Origin: Euzebyaceae bacterium
GTDB lineage: Bacteria; Actinomycetota; Nitriliruptoria; Euzebyales; Egibacteraceae
Length of the DNA: 15,256 bases
Direction of reading: 5' to 3'
Assembly: GCA_013698135.1 (NCBI GenBank)
Contig: JACCVM010000046.1
Span: forward strand, 1 to 15,256
Part shown: in pieces, positions 6,765 to 13,593 of the stretch
Numbering within the stretch: the first letter of the stretch is position 1
Layout of the letters: every line of letters begins with the position of its first letter
Notes under the pieces: model-generated
The model's database searches: none
What the model was told of the DNA's origin: nothing
Seen by the model: only the letters and a program-made list of their open reading frames with translations
Translations under genes and position numbers: made by a program

Positions 6765-7220
6765 ATGTGGCACGACACCTTCATCGCCGTCCACGCCGTC
6801 GCCGGCACGCTGGCCCTGGCGGCGGGAGTGGCGGTCGTGGGGTGGCGCACGCTGTTCGGTGTCTACTTCTGGTCGCTGATCGTCATGGCCGTGACTCTGG
6901 TCGGGGGGGTCGCGACCGGTTGGCCCCGCGAGCCGGTCGGCACCAACGTCGTGTTCTCGGCCCTGATCGTGCTGGCGGCGTTCATGGTCCTTCAGGGCGT
7001 CCAGGCCCGGAGCGTGTGGCGCGCGGTGCCGGGCCGAACCTCGGCCCGCCTCCTCGACCCCGTCGGGTTCACCCTGATCTCTCTCTTCGACGGCTTCGTG
7101 ATCGTGGCGGTCCTGACTCGCGGCGGGCCTGTCTGGCTCGCCGTCGCCGCCGGTGTGCTCGGCGTGGTCGTCGGCCGCGCCGCGATGCATCGGGCCACCG
7201 CGCGGGTCCCCGCCGCCTGA
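6765..7220 (+). CDS. Small multi-pass membrane protein, function unknown
   Basis: The product has 151 residues, mostly hydrophobic, with predicted membrane segments at about 5-25, 33-52, 60-80, 98-117 and 122-139. The first helix pair (HAVAGTLALAAG, then a short loop and FGVYFWSLIVMAVT) recalls DUF2306-like membrane proteins, in which a His-containing helix is followed by Gly/Ala-rich helices. That resemblance is only by pattern. The ATG at 6765 has a good GGAGAGG ribosome-binding site. Divergence from the TetR gene across a shared operator suggests that the TetR controls its expression. No catalytic motif is seen. A transporter-accessory or stress-related membrane role is possible, but nothing in the sequence proves it. 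Confidence 0.8.
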   Translation: MWHDTFIAVHAVAGTLALAAGVAVVGWRTLFGVYFWSLIVMAVTLVGGVATGWPREPVGTNVVFSALIVLAAFMVLQGVQARSVWRAVPGRTSARLLDPVGFTLISLFDGFVIVAVLTRGGPVWLAVAAGVLGVVVGRAAMHRATARVPAA

Positions 7221-7400
7221 CAGCAACGGCCGGCGCTCATACTCAGCCGGGCGGGCCAGCGGCAAGATTTCAAGCAGAGGCTGATGGCTGCTGCGGGGGG
7301 CGGGCTCGGCAGTCCAGATGCCCGCTGTTCAGGTCGTGGAGCCGCGCGTGGGGAGGAGCCAGCCGAGCGCGGGGCAGCGCCGGTCGGTCGGTCGCGATCC

Positions 7401-7435
7401 TCGACTGGGTAGGTCGACTGGGAGGCCGCGGCCTC
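7401..7435. promoter_or_regulatory. Direct repeat plus 14-bp palindrome upstream of the peroxidase gene
   Basis: TCGACTGGG occurs at 7401-7409 and again at 7414-7422. It is followed by the perfect palindrome GAGGCCGCGGCCTC at 7422-7435, 53 bp before the peroxidase ATG. Such an arrangement can bind regulators, but no promoter hexamers can be assigned with confidence. Apart from this, 7221-7488 appears to be untranslated spacer. Confidence 0.3.
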
Positions 7436-7475
7436 TGTTCGCTGCCGCATGCTAGAAAGAGCCCGTCCTGCGTGG

Positions 7476-7483
7476 AAGGAGGT
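7476..7483 (+). promoter_or_regulatory. Consensus ribosome-binding site of the peroxidase gene
   Basis: AAGGAGGT lies 5 nt before the ATG at 7489. It is the only full-consensus Shine-Dalgarno in the window, which fixes the start and predicts efficient translation. Confidence 0.85.
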
Positions 7484-7488
7484 CTGTC

Positions 7489-8982
7489 ATGGGCCACGGC
7501 AACGCAGATGCTGGCCAACTGACTCCGCGATCGACCTTTTACGACCAGGGCCGCTTCGGACGACTGTTCCCGACGCTGCCACCGTTCGCGGCCGACACGC
7601 CGCTGATCCGCGACGCGCTCGCCGAGTTGGGCGCGGCGGGCGGTCCCATGGACGCCGGCGACGACCTGTCCGATCCGGTCACGCTCATCACCGACCCGGC
7701 CAAGAGCAGCGAGAACCTCAACAACCCCACGATGACCGCGGGGTTCACCTTCCTGGGCCAGTTCCTCGACCACGACATGACCTTCGACCCGACGTCGAGT
7801 CTGGCACGCCGGCAGGACCCGGAGTCGATCCGCAACTTCCGGATTCCGGCGCTGGACCTCGACAGCGTGTACGGCGGCGGCCCTGGCGTCTCGCCGCACC
7901 TGTACAACCGCTCGGTCGACGGCGGCCGCACGACATTCCTCACCGAGCGGATACCGGGCTCTGCCAGCGTGTCGATCGACGGCGCGGCTCGCCGCGACCT
8001 GCCTCGCAACAGCCAGTTCACCGCCCTGGTGGGTGACCCGCGCAACGACGAAAACCTGGTGGTCTCGCAATTCCACTTGGCCATGCTGCGCTTCCACAAC
8101 GCCGTTGTCGCCGATGTCAAGGCCGAGCTGGCTACCGGCTACACCCTCGACGAGATCTTCGCCGAAGCGCAGCGCACGGTCCGCTGGCATTACCAATGGC
8201 TCATCCTGCACGAGTTCCTGCCCAAGACCGTCGGGCAGTCGACGATGGACGACGTGCTCAGCAGGGGTCTCAAGCACTACCAGTGGCGACACGCCCCTTA
8301 CATCCCGGTGGAGTTCTCCGTGGCCGCGTACCGCTTCGGCCACTCACAGGTTCGGCCCAGCTACCGGGCCAACTTCGGGACCAGCGCCAGCGATCCGTCG
8401 CAGCAGTTCTTCGCGATGCTCTTCGATCCCGCCGCAGCCGATCCCGACGACCCGGCCGACCTTCGCGGGGGGCGACGCGCCCCGCGCCGCTTCATCGACT
8501 GGCAGACCTTCTTCGACTTCGGCGACGGCAGGGCGCGACCTAACAAAAAGATCGACACCATCCTGTCGACGGCCCTGTTCGATCTCATGGGGCAGTCGCC
8601 GGGTTCGGCGACGTCGCTGGCGACCCGCAACCTGCTGCGCGGTCTCACCATGAACGTGCCGTCGGGCCAGCGCGTCGCACGAGCGATGAAGCTGCCGCAA
8701 CTCGCGTCCGGTGACCTCGCCGACCTCAAGCACCTGCATCTGCACCAGCGCACCCCGCTGTGGTTCTACGTCCTGCGGGAAGCCGCGCTCGCTGCCGACG
8801 GCGAGCACCTCGGCCCCGTCGGTGGCCGGATCGTCGCCGAGGTCATCGTTGGGTTGCTCAAGGGCGACCGGCAGTCGTACCTCCGCCAAGACCCCGACTG
8901 GACACCCACCTATGGCTTGGGCGACGCCTTCACGGTGATCGACCTGCTCAAGACGGCACAGGTCGTGCCCACCATCGCGTGA
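7489..8982 (+). CDS. Animal-type haem peroxidase (peroxidase-cyclooxygenase superfamily)
   Basis: This is a bacterial member of the family of myeloperoxidase and lactoperoxidase, which uses H2O2 to oxidise halides, thiocyanate or organic substrates. The 497 residues contain the distal site GQFLDHDMTF (Asp94, His95, Asp96), the catalytic Arg185 with Glu188 (GDPRNDEN), and the proximal His285 (YRFGHSQVRPSYR). A later conserved Asn lies in LLRGLTMNVPSG. Asp94 and Glu188 are the positions that form ester bonds to haem in mammalian peroxidases. The residue after Glu188 is Asn, so the myeloperoxidase-type Met-sulfonium link is absent. There is no signal peptide or membrane segment, so the enzyme is probably cytosolic or exported by another route. 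It stands alone with its own leader and full-consensus ribosome-binding site. Family assignment is firm; the physiological substrate is unknown. Confidence 0.93.
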   Translation: MGHGNADAGQLTPRSTFYDQGRFGRLFPTLPPFAADTPLIRDALAELGAAGGPMDAGDDLSDPVTLITDPAKSSENLNNPTMTAGFTFLGQFLDHDMTFDPTSSLARRQDPESIRNFRIPALDLDSVYGGGPGVSPHLYNRSVDGGRTTFLTERIPGSASVSIDGAARRDLPRNSQFTALVGDPRNDENLVVSQFHLAMLRFHNAVVADVKAELATGYTLDEIFAEAQRTVRWHYQWLILHEFLPKTVGQSTMDDVLSRGLKHYQWRHAPYIPVEFSVAAYRFGHSQVRPSYRANFGTSASDPSQQFFAMLFDPAAADPDDPADLRGGRRAPRRFIDWQTFFDFGDGRARPNKKIDTILSTALFDLMGQSPGSATSLATRNLLRGLTMNVPSGQRVARAMKLPQLASGDLADLKHLHLHQRTPLWFYVLREAALAADGEHLGPVGGRIVAEVIVGLLKGDRQSYLRQDPDWTPTYGLGDAFTVIDLLKTAQVVPTIA

Positions 8983-9006
8983 CCGTTAGCCCGTCGCGCC
9001 AGCTGA

Positions 9007-9193
9007 GGCGTACGCCTGCTCAACGACATGGTCACCCGTGCCGCCGGCAAGGTGCTCATCACCTCCGTCGATCGCGTCGACCATGCCGGGCTCCTTTCAG
9101 GCGGTCTACAACGCCTCCAAGTCCTACCTGCGGTCGTTCGCAGAGGCACTGCAGAACGAGGGCTGCCCCAAGGGCATGTCGACCGGTCCCTGA
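9007..9193 (+). pseudogene. Frameshifted fragment of a short-chain dehydrogenase/reductase
   Basis: Two frames together give about 60 residues from the middle of a classical SDR. The first frame (from about 9010) reads LLNDMVTRAAGKVLITS, the beta5 region. After one extra base at about 9067, the other frame reads SIASTMPGSFQAVYNASKSY, which holds the catalytic Tyr-x3-Lys, and then LRSFAEALQNE. Removing G9067 joins them as GKVLITSSIASTMPG. The Rossmann N-terminal half and the C-terminal third are absent, and the frame ends at TGA 9191-9193, so this is a decayed remnant and not a simple sequencing error. Nothing recognisable follows in 9194-9386, which I leave as gene-free spacer. Confidence 0.75.
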
Positions 9194-9386
9194 GGGCGAC
9201 TGACCAGCCATCGTTTCGATCCAGAACGTCTGCCCGGGTCCTGGTCCACGACTCCGAGTCGAACCTTGTTGACCCGATCGTTGCCTACCGAGGAGTCGCC
9301 CTGCAAGGGCTGGCCGAGGTCGAAGGTCGCCTCGGCGGCTCAGGTGGACCAGCCTCGGTCACGGCTCGTCCCCCAGCACGATCCCG

Positions 9387-10865
9387 CTACGGCGCTGTGG
9401 CGGTTGGCTGCGCTGACGCGGTGTCCTGTAGGCACTTGGCCGCACTCGCTCGCCGAGCACGCTTGGCGGCATACATCGCTGCGTCAGCCTCCCGGGCCGC
9501 GTCGGCGACACTGCCACCGGGGTATGCGGTGGCCATGCCGATGCTCGCGGCCACGGTGCGCTGACAGCTCGTGGCACCGCCGAGACGGTCGGACAAGGTG
9601 GCGAGCCGGCGCTCGGCGAAGGCGCCGGCGTGGGGCATCAGCACGGCGAACTCGTCCCCGCCGAGACGGACGCAGATGTCGTCGTGGCGGCCGTGATCCC
9701 GGAGAACGTCGGCGCAACGTCGCAGCAGGTTGTCGCCGGCCTCATGGCCGCAGGTGTCGTTGACGTGCTTGAGTCCATCGACGTCCAGGGTGAGCACCGT
9801 GACGCAGCGACCGGCGTCGACCTGTTCCTGGGCGCTGACGAGGGACTCGTCCCAGGCGAGGCGGTTGCCGAGGTCGGTGAGCGGGTCGTGTCGGGCGGCG
9901 CGTGCGTGCTCGTCCGCCGCTGCCCGCAACTCCTCGCGCAGCGCGGCGGTGTGGGCGACCACAGCTGCGGCGTCAGCGACCTGCCGGCCGAGCTGCTGGC
10001 ACAGGCTGGTGAAGCCACGGGGCGCGGCGCTGGTGTGGGCCAGGACGAGGACCCCACCGACCGGGGCCGGGATGCACAGGACGAGCAGGGATCGGACACC
10101 CTGCTCGCGACCGAGCGGGGCGAGCAGGGATTCGGAGTCGGTGTCCTGGATGCACAGCGACCCACCGGCGGCGCGTTCCTCAAGCTCGTCAAGGGGTGCG
10201 CCTACCCGGGGGTCACTCACGTCGACGCCGGACCAGGAACTCGTCACCACAATGCGGCCAGCGCCGTCGCGGAGCAGCCCTACCTCACACGACAGCGACT
10301 CCACGGCGACGTCGACGACATGCTGGAGCATGCCGACCAGGTCCGGCGCAGCACCCGTGGTGATCGCCCGGACCGCGTGCAGCACCTCCAGCTCGTCAGC
10401 CAGACGCTTGGAGGGGGCCACATCTTCCACGCTCGCGTCCAGCGCAGCGGCCAGATGGCGGAGCGCGTCCTCGGACGCAGCCGGACCCAGGGCTGACGTG
10501 GGGTTGCCCAACACGACGACCACGTCGTTACTGACCCGTACCAAGGCCCCGCCGACGGCGTAGTACGGGCCGAGCACCCGCCCGACCTCCGGGTAGGTGA
10601 AACGGTGGACGCCACCGGGATAACCCGGGACTCGGGCGAGAAGCGGGTCGTGCGCGTCGGTGACGTCGACGACACCGGCCCATCCCCGGCCGCGCCCGAA
10701 GCCCCCAAGGTGCGCCCACGTGGAGGCGGACAGCCGGCGGAAGAGCAGGGCGTCGACGATGCCCAACCGGGTGGCCAGATCGTGAACCGATGGCGTGGTC
10801 GTTGCGCTCACCAACGTGTCCATCTCCATGACCTCACTTCGCGTGCCTCCCTGCGTTGTCGGCAT
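9387..10865 (-). CDS. GAF-GGDEF diguanylate cyclase
   Basis: This predicted cytosolic enzyme makes c-di-GMP from two GTP. The N-terminal 150 residues form an unrecognised domain. Residues about 155-305 look like a GAF sensor domain. A helix (306-325) then leads to the GGDEF domain, which begins at HDPLTDLGNRLAWD. The metal-binding residues are in TLDVDGLKHVND (Asp361), the active-site loop LGGDEF is at 401-406, and an inhibitory-site RxxD (Arg393-Asp396) sits five residues before it, implying product feedback. There is no membrane segment and no EAL domain. The ATG at 10865 gives 492 residues. ATG codons at residues 13 and 15 are alternative starts with a GTGAGGT-like site before them and may be the true ones. 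The gene is monocistronic on the minus strand. Confidence 0.92.
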   Translation of the reverse strand: MPTTQGGTRSEVMEMDTLVSATTTPSVHDLATRLGIVDALLFRRLSASTWAHLGGFGRGRGWAGVVDVTDAHDPLLARVPGYPGGVHRFTYPEVGRVLGPYYAVGGALVRVSNDVVVVLGNPTSALGPAASEDALRHLAAALDASVEDVAPSKRLADELEVLHAVRAITTGAAPDLVGMLQHVVDVAVESLSCEVGLLRDGAGRIVVTSSWSGVDVSDPRVGAPLDELEERAAGGSLCIQDTDSESLLAPLGREQGVRSLLVLCIPAPVGGVLVLAHTSAAPRGFTSLCQQLGRQVADAAAVVAHTAALREELRAAADEHARAARHDPLTDLGNRLAWDESLVSAQEQVDAGRCVTVLTLDVDGLKHVNDTCGHEAGDNLLRRCADVLRDHGRHDDICVRLGGDEFAVLMPHAGAFAERRLATLSDRLGGATSCQRTVAASIGMATAYPGGSVADAAREADAAMYAAKRARRASAAKCLQDTASAQPTATAP

Positions 10866-10971
10866 GCCCCGTCGCTCTCTTTACGTCCGAGCCGGTGGCG
10901 CTTGCTGGACCGCGCCGTCGGCCTCAGTGGCCGCGACCCCTCGTGGGCGCCCTAACCATCCCTCGCCGTGG

Positions 10972-10985
10972 AGGCCTTGGGGCCT
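10972..10985. terminator. Small stem-loop after the GNAT gene
   Basis: AGGCC-TTGG-GGCCT forms a 5-bp stem with a 4-nt loop just downstream of the GNAT stop on the minus strand. There is no U-tract, so termination is only a possibility. Confidence 0.25.
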
Positions 10986-10990
10986 GCACA

Positions 10991-11803
10991 TCACGCGGGT
11001 CGCCAACCCCGGATCAGTTCGACGGAGCCTCCGGTCCGGCGGGCGCCGAGGCGGCGCAAGAGTTCGGTGGAGGCGGCGTTGGTGACGTCGACCTCAGCTG
11101 CGACCTGGCCAAACCCCCGGTCATGCAGAGCGCGAAACGCCGTCGCCAGCAGTGCACGGGCCACTCCCCGTCGCCGATGAGCCGCGACAACGCCGATGAG
11201 GCCTAGCCGAGGGTTGCCCGGGTCGTTCCACACGCGGACCAGCCCGGCGTACCCTCCGGTCGCTTCATCGACGGCCACAAGGTAGGTCATCGGATCGAAG
11301 TGCCGTGCGTCGAAGGTGTACTCCCGAAAGTCCCGCGGATCGTTCACCCAACCGTTTGCACCCGGTACGTCCTCACGCAGCACCTCGTCCAGCGCCCGTA
11401 GCTGGTCCTCGTCCGCCTCAGCGGCGGAGACGTGTCCGAGACCCGCTGGAAGGGCGGCATCCGTTAGGCCTGTGACGTCGGCGTCGGTAGGCACGAGGTA
11501 CTCGTCCTCGCGCCGGTTCACAGTGCAGCCGAGCTGGCGGCAACGCTGCAGCAGTTCGTGGTCCGACTCGTCCACGGTCATGTACAGGTCCTGCTGGAGA
11601 TCCTCGGCGATCGCGTGCAACAGCGCCTCGTAGGCGTCGGCGCGCTGGCTGTCCAGCGCAACGAACCACCGCCGGTCAGGACGCTGCACAGCGCGGGCGC
11701 GGCCAACGCTCTGGTCGCCATCCAGCGCACGCCACTCACCGTCTGGCGCACGCACGATCCTCGGAGCGGTTGGGGGCACGCCGACCAGCCTAAGGACCGT
11801 CAT
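10991..11803 (-). CDS. GNAT-family N-acetyltransferase
   Basis: The 270-residue protein appears to have two parts. The N-terminal half (about 15-110) resembles a degenerate GNAT fold, ending in the strand-helix-strand DESDHELLQRCRQLGC and REDEYLVP. The C-terminal catalytic domain (about 122-268) has the acetyl-CoA-binding motif A, LGLIGVVAAHRRRGVARALL (200-219), followed by AAEVDVTNAASTELLRRLGA (235-254). The open frame extends upstream to 11944, but the ATG at 11803 is preferred because the earlier part is low-complexity Arg/Pro and overlaps a plus-strand gene remnant. A weak AGGA lies about 12 nt upstream. The substrate cannot be predicted. The gene is divergent from the damaged barrel-protein gene starting 38 nt away. 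Confidence 0.85.
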   Translation of the reverse strand: MTVLRLVGVPPTAPRIVRAPDGEWRALDGDQSVGRARAVQRPDRRWFVALDSQRADAYEALLHAIAEDLQQDLYMTVDESDHELLQRCRQLGCTVNRREDEYLVPTDADVTGLTDAALPAGLGHVSAAEADEDQLRALDEVLREDVPGANGWVNDPRDFREYTFDARHFDPMTYLVAVDEATGGYAGLVRVWNDPGNPRLGLIGVVAAHRRRGVARALLATAFRALHDRGFGQVAAEVDVTNAASTELLRRLGARRTGGSVELIRGWRPA

Positions 11804-11841
11804 TCGAAGTCGTCCTGGATGGTTGGCCCGGGTCCCGGCCT

Positions 11842-12324
11842 GTGGCCTCCGCGGCCGAGGCCAGGCAGATGGCCACGACCGAACGCGGCGGCGGATCGAG
11901 GGGACAGTTGCTGATCGTACGGACCCGAGGGGTCCGCGACGCATTCGTTAACGTCGGGCAGCGTGGCGAGTCACGCGGCGACTTCATTCTCTTCGAGGAA
12001 ACCGTCCGCGGTCGGAACGGCGGCCGTGTCATCGGCCGCGACAGCGTCCGCGGTGAACTCGGGCTGCGAACCTTCACGATCGAGGGCACCATCCAGATCT
12101 TCCGCAAGGGGAAGATCGCCATCGCCAGCACCGTGTTCTCCGAGCGGGGACAACGCGTACGCCGTAACCGGAGGTACCGGTGCATACAAGGGGGTTGGCG
12201 GCGAACTCTCCGCCTTCGACTGGGCGGCGGGGACACGCTGCTCGTCTTCGACCTGGTTGCTAGCCGGACGGGGGCGCCGGCCGCTCATGGACGGCGCCCC
12301 AGTCAGGAGCGGACGCTTCCCTGA
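11842..12324 (+). pseudogene. Allene-oxide-cyclase-like barrel protein, two frameshifts
   Basis: The first frame contains VNVGQRGESRGDFILFEETV, then GRVIGRDSVRGELGLRTFTI and GTIQIFRKGKIAIASTVFSE, the pattern of AOC-like/dirigent-like barrels. At GGGG (12146-12149) it loses homology and the next frame continues with DNAYAVTGGTGAYKGVGGEL and SAFDW. Near 12222-12232 homology returns to the first frame with GGDTLLVFDLVA. One extra G and one missing G, about 80 nt apart, restore a continuous barrel. No signal peptide is recognisable in the first 30 residues (GTG 11842 or ATG 11869), although many relatives are secreted. Either the 25-residue stretch between the indels is misread as a missense segment, or the sequence has errors. 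The family assignment is by pattern. Confidence 0.7.
12271..12300. terminator. GC-rich stem-loop after the barrel-protein gene
   Basis: GGGGCGCCG (12271-12279) pairs perfectly with CGGCGCCCC (12292-12300) across a 12-nt loop. It lies just past the last conserved residues of the barrel protein, as a factor-independent or actinobacterial U-less terminator would. There is no T-run. Confidence 0.4.
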
Positions 12325-12525
12325 GGGGATCGATGCGGGGCTCCCCTTGGGCTTCGTTCGAGCTCGAGAATGAGCGGGTGCTGGAGCTCAACGAGGCCAG
12401 TGCGGTGGTCGCCTACAAGGCCACGGCGCGTCGTGACGGCGGTCAGTACACCGCGCTGTTCAACAGCACCTACGTCCGAGGGTGACTCCTGGAGGATGGC
12501 ACTCCACCAGCAGACCCCAATCTGA
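12321..12525 (+). pseudogene. C-terminal remnant of a DUF4440/SnoaL-like protein, frameshifted
   Basis: One frame reads SPWASFELENERVLELNEAS, then AVVAYKATARRDGGQYTALF and NSTYVRG, and stops at TGA 12483-12485. Skipping T12483 continues the frame as GDSWRMALHQQTPI to TGA 12523-12525. The pattern YxATARRDGxxYTA...STYVR...W.LALHQQTP is typical of the last 60 residues of DUF4440/SnoaL-like (NTF2-fold) proteins. The N-terminal half is missing and no start or ribosome-binding site is seen, so this is a remnant. It lies antisense to the read-through tail of the AlkA-like gene. Confidence 0.7.
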
Positions 12526-13365
12526 AGCACGACTGAGCCTCGTTGAGCAGCGGTGAGCGTAGGAGCCGTATCGCCGACCGAGATGCCCCGCCCTCTGCGG
12601 CTCAACGATCGGCACGGCGGCCCCTGCTGATCTCGTGGGTGTCGCCTCCCGGCGGGTGCGCAGCAGCAGTCCGACCCAGGTGCGATATGGCCGCCAGCCG
12701 TCGGCGACGTCGGCGAGCCTCGCCACGGTGGGTTCTGTGAGCCGGTAGGCGCCAGCGATCTCTGCGTGCAGTCGTCGTTCCGCGGTGGGGAACAGGTCGG
12801 GGTGGCCGGCGCCGCGGGCGAGGATGAGCTCGGCTGAGAACGGTCCGATGCCAGGCAGCCGGGTCAGCTCCTCGAGGGCTTGGTCAGTGTCCAGGTCGCG
12901 GAGCCGGGCGGTGTCGAGCTGGCCGCTCAGGGCGGCGGTCGCGATGGCGTCCAGCCGCTCGACCTTGACCTGGGGCAACCCCGGCAGCGCCCGGCCTCGC
13001 AGCTGTTGGGGCGCGGGGAAGGCGGTCAGCTGTTGCCCTGCGACGGTCACCCGGTCACCGAGCTGATCGGCCAGGCGCTGCTTGATCGCGGCGGCCTGCG
13101 TGATGCGCAGGCGCTGACCGATAATCGACCAGCAGGCGGCCTCATACGGTGAACAGAACAGCACCGGTCGCAGGCCCGGGTAGCGCTGTAGCAGCTCGCC
13201 GACGACGGGGTCGCGTCGCCCGAGCTCGGGGAAGCCGCGCCCGTCCACGTCGAGCGACAGGATGCGCTCGACCTGGGCGACAACCCTGTCTTGGTCGCCG
13301 ATTTCTCCGGTCAACTCGACCGTGACGGTACCGCAAACGCGCCGGGCGTCCGCTGCACCGTCCAA
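12460..13365 (-). pseudogene. AlkA-like DNA-3-methyladenine glycosylase core, N-terminal domain displaced
   Basis: This is the HhH-GPD part of an AlkA-like base-excision glycosylase. From TTG 13365 it shows VAQVERILSLDVDGRGFPEL (29-48), YPGLRPVLFCSPYEAACWSI (62-81), the helix-hairpin-helix LPGIGPFSAELILARGAGHPD (from 170) and WRPYRTWVGLLLRTR (224-238). The position of the AlkA catalytic Asp238 region reads FPTAERRLH, with Glu196 where AlkA has Asp; I recall this as common in this actinobacterial subfamily. The usual N-terminal domain is missing here but lies on the opposite strand at 13371-13575. Near 12643 the family C-terminus is lost. A one-base change there gives DTHEISRGRRADR and a stop at 12602; the open frame instead runs on to 12460 antisense to the DUF4440 remnant. 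The gene is probably non-functional. Confidence 0.8.
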
Positions 13366-13370
13366 GTCCT

Positions 13371-13575
13371 GTGAGCGTGCCCATCCGAACCATCCCGGTG
13401 ACCGTCGAGCTGCGTGTGCGCGGCCCGTTCGACTTGGCCGCCAGCATGCGCTTCCTGGAGGGCTTCATCCCGGCCGCTCGGTCCGACGCCGCTGCCGAGC
13501 CCGGGCTGCTACGCCTGTCCTTCCCTGCCGAGGCCGGGTGGCTGCCGGTTGGCGCCGCCATCCGGCAGCGCGGCG
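13371..13575 (+). pseudogene. Inverted N-terminal segment of the AlkA-like gene
   Basis: This plus-strand frame encodes IPVTVELRVRGPFDLAASMR, then FLEGFIPAARSDAAAEPGLL and RLSFPAEAGWLPVGAAIRQR. That is the N-terminal domain of the same AlkA-like family whose core starts head-to-head on the minus strand at 13365. Flipping about 13366-13575 in place would put this segment in front of the minus-strand core and rebuild one gene. The frame stays open to 13688, but after about 13575 it runs as a shadow across the antitoxin gene. A GTG at 13371 opens it, with no ribosome-binding site. Confidence 0.75.
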
Positions 13576-13593
13576 GCGTGGCACAGTATTGCC

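Noticed and set aside
7270..8343. 357-residue minus-strand frame opposite the peroxidase
   Set aside because: Antisense shadow with composition unlike a real protein; the plus-strand peroxidase has full catalytic motifs and a consensus ribosome-binding site.
9210..9290. Possible tRNA T-arm (GGTTCGACTC on the minus strand)
   Set aside because: The flanking bases do not form the 5-bp T-stem, and no acceptor or anticodon arm could be built around it.
9630..10496. 288-residue plus-strand frame opposite the diguanylate cyclase
   Set aside because: Shadow of the GGDEF gene with no family pattern.
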